Source: Isoetes taiwanensis (taxonomy: Eukaryota; Streptophyta; Lycopodiopsida; Isoetales; Isoetaceae). From it: a DNA stretch of 64,000 bases. Positions 1-9,869 of the stretch are shown in pieces; the stretch's first letter is position 1; every line of letters starts with the position of its first letter. The notes beneath the pieces were generated by a model, which worked only from the letters and a program-made list of their open reading frames with translations, did not search any database and was not told the origin of the DNA. The stretch lies in contig JAJEKV010000028.1 in NCBI GenBank assembly GCA_021234155.1, positions 11,672,134 to 11,736,133 on the forward strand, in the 5' to 3' direction. The position numbers were made by a program, and so were the translations under genes.

Positions 1-861
1 GATTCTCTGTTCATTCGGATCGGGAAAAGCCCAAGCAATTCCTCCCAGCTATCGAAATCCTTCTGCAGCAAATTTGTGGCATAAGATAAAATTTCGCGCC
101 TCATAAAAGTGAGGGTTCTGATGTCAGTTGCCCGTTGTTTGCAATCAAATCTCCCGCTATAACCTGACTGCACCTTTAAATACGTCTTGCCTTCTATAAT
201 CTCATCGAGCAGCTGTGACACCTCTGCATTCGACATACCTCGTAGCATCCGGAGCCAGGTCTTGTTAAAGAAATCTTTCGATGGCTCGTCCGGAAACTCA
301 CCATGGTCGTCACTGAGTTTACGACTCACCCACAGACCGGCAACTTCCATTAACTTCTTAAAAACCTTCTCATCCATAAAAATGAATTGTTTTTCATCCT
401 TAAGCTCCTGCACTTTCAAGGTGGTCGTTGCAATTTCATGGAAATCCTGCAGAAGCAAAGGTCATCAAGATCGCGGCCGCGATGTTGGCGAGTAGAAAAT
501 AAATAAATACCTTCCAAGCTGAAGTTGTAGCTGTCCCTATAGGTCCTTGTGGAGGACAGCCATAAGCCTTGTGCTGATGACGAAGTTGTTGCAGTTTTTC
601 AATCAGTGGCTCTCTGTACACGGTGTTTGCAATTACTTCGTTGCATTGAATACTCAACTCTATATATTCCTTGTCTGTAAGATTTCCGTTGAGCACCCTC
701 GATCTTCTTCTAGCATATACTTTGGCAAATTCTAGTTGCTGCTCCAACTGGCCGACGACCGAACAAAGGAGTTTTGCCGCGCAAATACTGTGGTTGCCAG
801 AAATAATATAAAATTTCTTGCCCTTCAAATCTTCTGGATTGCTCCATGTCACCCTCCTCCT
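1..861 (-). CDS. Partial intron-containing gene with a ParB/sulfiredoxin-like motif
   Basis: I do not recognise the gene. Seen: a minus-strand frame runs from a splice-acceptor-like TTTCAG near 862 down to 511, then GT..AG bounds an intron at 510-447. The frame resumes at 446 in phase and stays open to base 1, where the window cuts it. The first exon carries FYIISGNHSICAA, close in pattern to the box of ParB/sulfiredoxin-fold domains (hydrophobic-DGxHRxxAA), followed by a charged helical region. The second exon is rich in charged residues and has no motif I know. Without splicing, the frame stops at 436-438. The 64-bp intron contains the palindrome ATCGCGGCCGCGAT. Upstream exons are probably within 862-2170 but are unclear. 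ParB-like function is inference from one short motif; it could equally be a domesticated or transposon-borne gene. Confidence 0.4.
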
Positions 862-2595
862 GAAAGATAGACAACCATCAAGTCAAATCTACATAACGAG
901 TGTCCAAAAGATAAAGAAATCGTTACCGGTAATAGGGTCAAATCCAAGACGACGCGTCGGTGTGTGTGAGGACCTCTCACGGGTATGTCTTGAAGCTTTT
1001 AACCGTAGTTTGAACATGGTCATTTGACCGCGATTCGTGTGTCAAGTTTGCTTGGTGCGGGTTCACAATCAAAAATAGAAATCTTTGTAAACCAATTAAC
1101 CCCTAAGGGTAAAACCTTTTGAACCGCTCAAGCTTCGAGTGGTTTGCTCTCGCCATCTTGCGTTCCTCTTCCGGATTGAACTTCAACTCATTTGAATGGC
1201 GGTGGGGGCCATGTCAATGCTAGTTTAGAGGAGGCCGAGGGGGTTTGAGAGGCTGCTGGGCTGCGGGCTATCGTCGCCAGTGTGAGATTTCTAAGGTTAA
1301 TTTTGAAAGGAGGGAGTTTTTTTGGAATAAATCCACCGATGTAGTGCTATCCGGCCTTCAAAGCAAGAGGAAGAGTAGGGTTAATAATACCCCGAGGGGT
1401 TTATCGTGGATTCTGGTTCTTCAACAACCTTTTTGGTGCCGACGTCTCTCCCAAAGTAGCAATAGGTTTCACACTCTTTTTCTTGGCCACGGCTCTTAGC
1501 CAATTGGTGTCCATCACGGAGGGCATTTTCGTCCCGAATCGCTTTCAAAGCACGCTTGGAGGCTTCTTGTCCGTAGACAAACCATTTCTGCATGCCGAGA
1601 ACCCTACCAATATGTCTCTGTTTCCCTTTATTCCTGACAAAGATAGAGATTCATAGGATGGCAACAACCAGCCATAACCCTTAGCTGATGTGGGGGCGTT
1701 TTTTCCTCGTATCGGTGGCTTGTTCATTTTGGTCGGGTCATCATCAAGGATCGGATCATAATTGCGCCATTTCAAAATGTACTTTCGAGGAATTGCAATG
1801 CTTGTGTGTGTCCTCAATGTTGCATATGATAGCATCTTGCACATTGTTCTTTGTGCCTTCCCATATTGCTACCACTATGCCAACTTGCTCAACGTCCTCA
1901 GGTTTCTTTCGGTCCGAGGAGCAGAACAGCGAGTCCTTTCTCGCGATCACCTTTAATGTCTGCGGTATGGCTTGTGCAATCTCAATACACCATTTCCTTT
2001 CATTGGAAGGGTTATAATACGGATGGGTTCGACATCCGGGCCCTCGAAACGTAGCAAGTCTTTGTAAACAAAAGCCTGTGGTGAGAGCCTGATAGGCTGC
2101 AAAATGTTGTGGAACGAAAATGTATAAAGTACTGAAGAGAAACGCGACCGCGATCCTTCCAAGCAACTAAAATAGCACTCCACACTATCACTCCACACTA
2201 TCGCGATGTAGCAGCTAACAATTCCACTGCTCACGAACATCGCGGTCGCGATCCTAGTGACCTACTACACTACTACTCATGAACATCGCAAGAAAGAAAA
2301 TCTATGCTCAGCAAGACCGCGGCCGCGATCTTGCTGAGCAGCTATACTTATGAAAACAATAGAAGTTCTAGTAGGCACGATCGCGGCCGCGATCTTGCTG
2401 AGCTGAAATGTTAGAAATTACCTTCTCTGAGGGAGTCCTTTGGTGCCATGGGATCGCGGGCGGCGGGTGTGTACGAAATTCCAGTCTTTTTCGAGAGGCT
2501 TCGAGAAGGCCCGAGGTCGGCGCCAAAGGTATTGAAGAAATCGCGGTCTTGAAATTTGTTTTGAGGGGTTCTGAGTTTCAATTTATAGAACGCGG
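469..2595. repeat. Cluster of GC-rich palindromes (GATCGCGGCCGCGATC family)
   Basis: The 14-base palindrome ATCGCGGCCGCGAT is at 470-483. A 34-base near-perfect palindrome, arms GCTCAGCAAGA and TCTTGCTGAGC around a CGCGGCCGCG core, is at 2306-2339. A perfect 16-base palindrome GATCGCGGCCGCGATC is at 2379-2394, followed by the same TTGCTGAGC arm. Degenerate relatives lie at about 2141-2156, 2238-2253, 2588-2601 and 3707-3850. They stand out in otherwise AT-rich, non-coding sequence, and one sits inside an intron. Function unknown; they may be insertion footprints, protein-binding sites or remnants of a hairpin element. Confidence 0.6.
1545..2166 (-). other. Possible upstream exons of the ParB-like gene, degraded
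   Basis: Two overlapping minus-strand frames read through this stretch. An acceptor-like TTTTGCAG lies near 2098, followed by a reading frame with the string GPDVEPIRIITLP. A second frame runs on to about 1756, rich in charged residues. A third frame covers 1545-1844. The switching suggests an exon with one or more frameshifts rather than several genes. Strand and proximity fit the 1-861 gene, but I cannot prove continuity, and no domain is recognised. Confidence 0.2.
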
Positions 2596-3880
2596 CCGCG
2601 GAATTTAAATGCCCGCCCATCATAATGGTGCTTGAAAAATCGTGCACGCATAATGGCGTGCCGCGACGTCGGCGCGCACTAATTGCACCCCCGAGGTATT
2701 AATTACCGTACCGGCGTACCGTAATTATTATCGGGCATAAATGTCGCCCGTCGCGAATACCTAAAAAAGCAAGTAATCCGCATAAAAGGTGTTTATCGAC
2801 TTGGGCGTCCGCTGTTCAACTTTTCTCGCCATAATGGCAATTCATTAAAGGTACATGACGGACTATGCGGCCGTAAATGCTCCAAAGACAATCGATTACT
2901 GACGGACAAATGATCGCAAAATTTGAATTCCATAACAAACATTTCAAGTGAAAGCGGAAAAGCCAATTCAAATTTGATTGTTTTGCAAGATCTTCGAGAC
3001 GCCGAGCTGCGCCCTAAGCCGGGCCAAGTTCGGGCAAGGATTTGCCGCGAGAATCCCGCATCCATTGAAGGCGCCGACGAGGGCGCATAATCCGCTTTTG
3101 CACTCCGCCATCGCACATTTGGAATTCTTCGACGCATCGAATCAGGGTTTTGGCAGGTAAAAGGCATATTCTCGATGCATATCACTCGCTGAAGTGAACT
3201 CAAAGTTTATGCTTTGAATCAATTTCAATTATAACTACAACCGACGAAGTCTCTACACTAACATCAATATGTATTGCATGGATTGATAAGATACCTCCCG
3301 CTACTTTGGTGCAACTATGTAAAAATAGATGTTGTAAGGAAACATGTGCATTCCGTGTGTTTATTATACAATGTAAACGTGTTTTCAAGTATATGCTTTC
3401 TTTCTCCATGAGGATGATACAAAACACCGCTTTTATGACACCGCAGCCTTCGACGGGTCTTTGGCTTCAAGTAGACGCTGACGCCACCATATTCGTGGAG
3501 GTATGAGTAATGCTTTAGTCCGTAAGTCAATCGCTTAACTTTTGTGCTCGACGAGATCGGGCCATGATACCTTCAACCATCTACACTTGCTATTTACCAA
3601 AGAACTCCCAAATTGCGATAACTATTAGTTGAAACCACTTGTTAACCTCCAAATGTGATTTGCACATGAGTTCTTATTGAAACAGCTAGTTTGAATGATT
3701 GCAAAAAGCGCGATCGCGTTCTTACCCATGCTCGATAAGATCGCGGTGGCGAAAGTCCTGAACATTTTTTAATTTCTCAGTTGTTATTTTTCTGTAGTAC
3801 TTTATGATCACGGTGCTTTACGCTTCACGAGGATCGCGCGGCGCGATATTCACGACCTCTTCTTTGCGGGATGGCGGATG
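2409..3880. other. Stretch without a supportable gene
   Basis: I see only short uncoordinated frames, and no splice-bounded frame with recognisable domains. Weak GC-rich palindromes continue near 2590 and at 3707-3850. Confidence 0.5.
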
Positions 3881-3898
3881 TAATTCCGCTATATCTCC

Positions 3899-4210
3899 AT
3901 GGGGGAAAAGGTGGCAGAGGGAAGAGTCCACAATTTCGAGCGCCATCACAATTCGACTGTCCCGGAGGGTATGGTTGTTGTTTCAATTGTGAACGTTTTG
4001 GATGGACAATTGCCGCTACCAATTCACGAAATGGAAATAGAAAAAATGGGTGAAGCTGTGAGGACTTTTGTGTTGTGGTACAAGAAGGACATTGCTGCTC
4101 CACTTGTTAGAGAGGAGGAAGCTTGCACCCCACCAGTCGATAAAAAACGCATAAACCGGGCGGGACGAGGCAATGAGGGGTTAGCCAGTAATGAGACGAA
4201 TCATGTGTAG
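3899..4210 (+). pseudogene. Fragment resembling the DUF8039-type domain of plant transposon proteins
   Basis: The 103-residue frame contains VPEGMVVVSIVNVLDGQLPLP followed by a GEAVRTFVLWYKKDI-like segment. This order (a conserved hydrophobic strand, LPxP, then GxAVxTFVxW) is what I recall for the C-terminal DUF8039 domain often found in plant En/Spm-associated and other transposon proteins. After it come a basic tail and a stop. No larger coding context is intact. It may be the remains of the same element as the DUF7869-like pseudogene downstream on the same strand, or a separate insertion. Assigned from pattern memory only. Confidence 0.35.
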
Positions 4211-4829
4211 GGCTTTCTAGAGATGAGTTAGTTGAGAAGGCATGCACACTCATGCATGAATGCTGCCACATGGCTTATGCCCATGGTGTTATCGTTTTTG
4301 CCGATCCAAACCATGCTGTGTCTGACGTGAAGTTAGGGGAAGGCTCGATAGCTGCTACTATCATGAGCATATTTCCAATGCCTGAAAAGATCTCTATGCG
4401 CTGCCAAGCCTGTGCAGAAATGCCCCAACTGCATGACCTTGTCAGATGGCCCATAGCCTTCGTGCTTTCGTTGATAACATTCCGCTTCTACTCGTGGGTT
4501 GCGGTGAAGGAGAAGGATGTGGAGAATGAACCTTACTCTATTAGACCAAATTGGCATCACCAAAAGAGACCCTTACAAAGATGGTCAATCGGAGACCTAG
4601 GACACGCCCAAAGACGCACTAAATGTGAAAGAAAAACTAGTGCCGAGGCTATTCTAGACTTCGTGTCATCACTCTGCTTTGCATGAAACGATGTTTGTGT
4701 AAATTTTACATCCCGGAGATAGCTTGCATGAGAACCTTTTACCGAACATGAAGTCCTCTGAGCGCACAACCTTTGCATATAACATGCTAGATCTTTGCTC
4801 ACGAAAATGGTGTAGTTCGCAACCCGATG
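4211..4829 (+). other. Degraded stretch between two transposon-like fragments
   Basis: A 144-residue frame (4252-4686) is open on the plus strand but has no recognisable domain, and its C-terminus reads as ordinary non-coding sequence. It is best treated as decayed sequence between the DUF8039-like and DUF7869-like pieces. Confidence 0.3.
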
Positions 4830-7010
4830 TTGAATAACAAACGGTGTCGCGAAAGCATGGCATAAAGCCTATGGCATACCCATTTCCACTTTTTTACAAG
4901 TGGAAGAAGCTCTTCAATGACGGCCGCGTAATTGCCGAGCACGGAAATACCGGGTCTAAGAAGCCAAGGTCTCATACTTTGGTCGGCAATGTTGTGGCTA
5001 TCTATGTTCATAGATGAAAACGCAGAGATGATGCCACACCGCCGAAAATTACGAGCGAGGGTAGCGCACAAAATGTTAAGAGGCTACCTTCGGTCTTGAC
5101 TAAGAAGGATATACACCAAGAAGTAGATATTACCGCTTCACGAGAGATGACAGCAAGCATATTTCTCCTTCGGCCCTTTAAATGCGCTTGGAAAGAGAAT
5201 CATTCGTGAGGTGGCAATAGCTAAGAGGATAGCATTTTCTAAGTGTAACACCCAGATTGTCATAAAGGAAAAGCTTGCTAAGACCAGAGATCCAAATGAA
5301 AGAAGGGTACTTGCAATGGAGAGAAAATCACATATGACGGCCCAGATTTCATGCAGGAGCCTTTACTGGTCCTGGAGAGCTTTGTCTCATAGATCTCCTG
5401 AGCACGCTTTAACCATTATACATGATAAGATGGATCAGAATAAGACCATGGTCCCTCGTCTAGAGAAGCTAGCAAAGTCTGTATGGAGGGGTGAACGACT
5501 GAAGGTCAGTGTTACAGGTGCTCTCATGCACGGCCATGGTATAGGTGCCTTGGGCCACTTCTCACTGGACCTCTGGCCTGATGATTCTAATTTTCATGTG
5601 GGATCCTTGAATCATACCCTGAAGACACTGGAGAATAGATCTGAGGATAATTGGGGCCATTTGAGAGATACAGATCGTCCTGAAAGCAGCTGGGGTGCAG
5701 CAATTTTAAACACAGATAACCTTAGGACAAAAATGATGAATGGCAGTAGAAATGATTTTATGCCTCCTATCAAAGGCCCCATGGTAGCGAACAAGTTGCC
5801 TAGGAGGCTTTACTTGCAGCCTAGATAATTGCTCAGTCAGAATAAGAATAGATATCTTTTCTCTTACTTGTCATACTTGGTTTGGTTAGGTGTCTTTGAT
5901 CAAGTGCAGCTGGGATTCATGATGGTTGGACACACCCACGATGACATAGATGCCCTATTTGGAAACTACTCTATTCTAATGAGAAGATCAGATGCATTGA
6001 CTATTCCGGAGCTTATGCAACTCTTCAGGCAGTGTAGTTCAAAGGCTCCTTCTCCTTACCTTGTGACAGAGGTTCCTGATTGGAAGGAATTCGTGAAAGG
6101 TTTTATCCCCGATAAGAAGGACCGCTTTATGTGGTCACTTGGAACCTCTACTCTTCAAGTTTTGCATGAAGGATGGATGGCCACTAATGTTCTACAAGAT
6201 GAGGCCGTGGCATAGGGAGTGGCTCCCCGAAAAGGGAATCGAAATGTGGAAGGAGGATGCCCAAGGTTTACCTATGATTCCGGAGGGTCACCTAAGGTCC
6301 CCGCAGCCATATGGGAGCTTGAAAGATATAGGTGCATTAAGAGCTTCTATTGCCAAGTACATGATGCACCGGGGCAGCTATTTCTAGAGTCGGGCGATAA
6401 GTCATGGTCCAACACATACATGAATGAAGTTATTGACTCACCGGTCCACCTTTGTCTGCGAAAGTGCTTGGGGACGTGCAGCCCCAGAGAGTCTGTCATT
6501 CAAGATTTCGGCCCAATGCATCGTGCAGAGTGCATTGGAAGAACCCGAAAAGAGTGTTTGTGGATGAGCACATTGAAGCATCTCATTACGTTGGGCCTTT
6601 CTTGGGTAGACCCAAGAACCCGGTTGAAATATTCGACCCCTACCAAGATGTCAAGAAAGGAATGCTCTTGCTAATCGTAACCACATGATAACCGCCTCGC
6701 GTGGTTGGCTTTTGCCGAAGAGGACCCAATAGAGGACCCTAATCTCCCACATTACGAAGAGGTGTTTGTCTCTTGGTTTGAGCCTCATGTTGCGAAGGGA
6801 ACCTCATATGCAATGCAAGATAGGGATTGCTTGGAGCAAGAATTGGAGACCCAATCCTAATGACCCGCCACGCTACCAACCTTTAAAAACAATAGACTAT
6901 GGTTGGGCCGTAGAGACCAGCCATTGTCGGTGGTGATCCCTAGTAGTGTGGGGGCTCGCTTGCAAGAATTAGTGGCTAAAGAAGCTAAGGACGATGATGA
7001 GAACTCTTGA
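4830..7010 (+). pseudogene. DUF7869-type transposase-like protein, multiply frameshifted
   Basis: Pieces of one protein can be followed through several frames. First comes a helix-turn-helix-like N-terminus near 4855-4990 (FYKWKKLFNDGRV then AEHGN and KKPRSHTLVG). Next are a basic linker and MDQNKTMVPR (about 5430). Then come a hydrophobic core and the hallmark VGHTHDDIDALFG (about 5921-5956), followed by an aromatic-rich C-terminal part ending near 7010 with acidic residues. The GHTHxDID motif is characteristic of the DUF7869 family, found in non-seed plants, algae and animals and likely transposase-related. The expected LQLDNC motif straddles the break near 5815-5830: an in-frame stop after LYLQPR, with the motif split between frames. 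Further breaks lie at about 6213 and 6686. It is a relic, probably of a DNA transposon or a domesticated derivative. Family recognition is solid; biochemical function is not established. Confidence 0.6.
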
Positions 7011-8330
7011 GGTATGCAATGCTCTTTTACATAATTACTATATCATTCATAACATGCAAGTTACAATAGACTAGTTATTATTCATTACGCCTCTGCTTTT
7101 CATCTCAACACAAGAGCTCTTACACTATACAATGCTAAACAGTGATTCATTCATCTTCGATCTCTGTAGTAGTGATCCCCGATATCTCATAGCTCATTCG
7201 CCCAGAAGCCAAATCAGATGGATCATTACACGAATTGACGCAGGGGCAACGAATCTCGAACCAAAAGCTTTTCTTCGCGGTAGGGATCAAGAAGAAGATG
7301 CCTGCCTAGGCAACCAACAAGATCGAGTGGCTCATTGAGCACTTGATCGCCTCGATGTGGTGAATTGATGAAGGCAAATAATCCATGGGAGAGGAATGAA
7401 CTTTAGCCCCAAGTGAGAAGCTTTTATAGTGAGGTAGAATTATTGAGGTGAATTATTGGGGTAGACTTTGGCCCATTATTGCTCGTGGTATAAGACCGTT
7501 GTATAAATACAAGTATAATACATCTTTCGAATGGATATATGTATGCTTTTAAAACGTGTGCTTGAGTAATTCAGGTGTGGTTGAAATTACGCATCGCTTT
7601 TGCTACAGAATCCAAAATGAGGAATTGCTTGCTAAAGAGGCATCCGAGGATGGAGATGAAACTTGAGTCTTACAGGTACATTAAAGCATTTCACAATATA
7701 CTATTTATTATCCATAACATCACTACAATAGACTATTTGTTATTCATTACGTCTTGCATTTTTCATCTTAACACAAGAGCTCTTACACTATAACATGTTG
7801 AACAGTGTGATAACATCAATCGATAACATTGATTCACTCATCATCAACATCAAAGCTCGTGATGCTATTCACCTCGTAGATCTCCCCGATCGGGAAGCCG
7901 CGAATGTGGACTTTAACACGAGTGAGCTTCCTGCAGGCACTAGCAGGATCATCGGCCTTAGATTGGAGCCATGGATCAAGATTAACACCATTTCTTGCGC
8001 ATTCATTCAGATCGTTGTAGCTCAAGTAGCACTTGAAAGATCGGATGTGCTCTGGACGAGGCATCGAGGAAGCCATGGGAGATGAATGATCTCTACCCCC
8101 GAGTCGAGCTGTTTTTATAGTGAAGTGAAAATTATTGATGTGAATTATTGGTGTAGAATGTAGGGCCATTATTGGGCTTCTACAAGTATCATGTACACGT
8201 ACAAGTATAACACATAATTTGTATGTATATGTGTATGTTAATTACCTCATGTTTGTTGGGCTCGAGAACTAGGTAAAAGTATTCGTGCTTGAGCAAATAA
8301 GGTGTGCTTAAAATTCTCAAAATTGCGTTA
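6965..8330. repeat. Diverged direct tandem duplication, period about 655-663 bp
   Basis: Copy A is about 6965-7600 and copy B about 7618-8330. Anchors: ACACAAGAGCTCTTACACTA at 7108 and 7771; GCTAAAGA(A/G)GC near 6975 and 7630; TTTTATAGTGA(G/A)GT near 7423 and 8112; and a CGTG(T)GCTTGAG segment near 7555 and 8283. Each copy begins with the last codons of the DUF7869-like gene, so the duplication included that gene's 3' end. Identity is clearly lower than in the later duplications, so this is older. Confidence 0.6.
7834..8076 (-). CDS. Small unknown ORF inside tandem copy B (80 aa)
   Basis: An ATG at 8076-8074 opens an 80-residue frame ending in an acidic FDVDDE tail. I recognise no domain, signal peptide or membrane segment. 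The equivalent place in tandem copy A (about 7140-7380, minus strand) encodes a related C-terminus ending in an acidic tail, but the frame is interrupted, so at most this copy is intact. Conservation of the frame end between two diverged copies is weak evidence that it once coded. It converges on the DUF7869-like pseudogene. It could simply be non-coding sequence that happens to be open. Confidence 0.3.
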   Translation of the reverse strand: MASSMPRPEHIRSFKCYLSYNDLNECARNGVNLDPWLQSKADDPASACRKLTRVKVHIRGFPIGEIYEVNSITSFDVDDE

Positions 8331-8344
8331 TTTTATCCAATTAA

Positions 8345-9869
8345 TGAAATCATGCTTTAGTGGGAAACCCACGTGCACCCTTCAATAGCATCTGGAGAAA
8401 CCAATGGCAGCGTACTAGCAACCTTTTGCCAAATCGGTCTGTCCCAAATAGACAATGCGAATTTTGTTTGAAAGATTTGCCACATCGCTAACCGGCCAGA
8501 ATCATACCATGCTGCAACTGTCAAGATTCCTGCTAACCTCCAGCGCCGTTGAGTTAGTGGATGAACTGAGGCACAAAGTGGAAGATTATTTTCCACAGGT
8601 ATCCACCAACAAGGGGCACTCAACTGATGACATGCAGCGAGATCAATACGAAATAAGGTCCGTACTATCTTCGAAGCCTCCAGCAAGCCTTTCAAAAAAG
8701 AGGAAGCATTAGGAAAAGGGCATAGCTGATAAAAGAGACCCCAAGGAAGAAGCGGTTTTAACGAAGCTTTCCCAAAAGGAACACAGTGTGCAAGTGACTG
8801 CTTCACCAACTGCACTCCAGGTGAGTCAACCATATCCTTAAGGATCCTCCAAATGAACTTAGAAATTAGAATCTTACTCTGCAAATGGAAGTCTGTCATA
8901 CCCAAACTACCTGCATATTTTGGCCTGGTGCATTTGGACCATGCAACCTTGACCACAGCATGCTCCTCAGTCCCACCCCAAATAAAATTACGGACAATGG
9001 TAACAATCACCTGAAATTTTGACTGAGAAGCCAGAAGGGTAGAGGCCATATAGATGTGGAAATTACTTAAAACATGCTTAGCAATATTTATTCGCGCTGG
9101 CAGAGAGAGCTTAGCAGTATTCCACGAAAACAAACACTTTCGCAACCCTTCTATGATAATATCCCAAGCATCGGAGGTAGAAATATGAATGCCCACAGGA
9201 ATACCAAGAAGTTTAGTAGCCTTCCCATGAGGAAGCACTTTCCAAGGAAAATCCGCAACACAAGGAGGCACAACCCCATCAAGCGTCCATAATGCAGAAC
9301 ACTTTGGCCAACCAATAAGAACTTCATATGCTAAATAGAAAGTATCAAGAAGAAGCTTTGCATTCTGAAGATTGTCCGCATCAGCAAGAAGAAAGAGAAA
9401 CGTGTCATCAGCATACTGGTTACAAATTTCCAGTGAACCATCCTCCATACTCAATCCCTGCACTATCCCATCCTGCATGGCCTTAGAAAATAGCTGTGAG
9501 ACGACCTCTGCTACTATTGTGAACAAAAATGGAGCTAATGGCCATCCTTGGCGAACACCCCGTGCAACCAAAAAAATAGTGGAGAGATCCCCCTGAAACA
9601 ATACAGTAGACCGGGCTGAGATATGGAGCTTCATAACATCACTGGTGAACAACTGACCAAAGCCCAATGTTAAGAGGCATTTTTCAAAAATTCCCAATCC
9701 ACACTGTCATATGCCTTGGCAAAATCTAATTTAAGATAGACTATACGTTGACCTTTCAATCTGGCCCAATACATACCTCATAAACACCAGCAACGTTGTC
9801 TAAAATGCTCCTCCTTGGCAAGAATCCAGATTGAGTAGGAGAGAATAATACAGCCAAGACATCACGCAC
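8345..9869 (-). mobile_element. LINE-A, 3' portion: L1-type reverse transcriptase, truncated
   Basis: Reading on the minus strand, the frame starts inside RT. QSGFLPRRSILDN and LDFAKAYDSVDWEF (about 9690-9830) are followed, after a frameshift, by a long frame (9697-8357) with GVRQGWPLAPFLF, QYADDTFLFL and LLGIPVG. These are RT palm motifs, including the catalytic YADD. The protein ends at 8357 before any zf-RVT module and no poly-A tail is visible, so the 3' end is lost. Its 5' side is interrupted at 9870 by the poly-A tail of LINE-B. The missing endonuclease and ORF1 are most likely the segment 16886-19600, displaced by the LINE-B insertion and the later duplication. Confidence 0.75.

Noticed and set aside
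2793-3203. 136-codon minus-strand ORF
   Set aside because: It has no ATG-supported start, no domain and no splice context, and overlaps other equally long frames; treated as chance.
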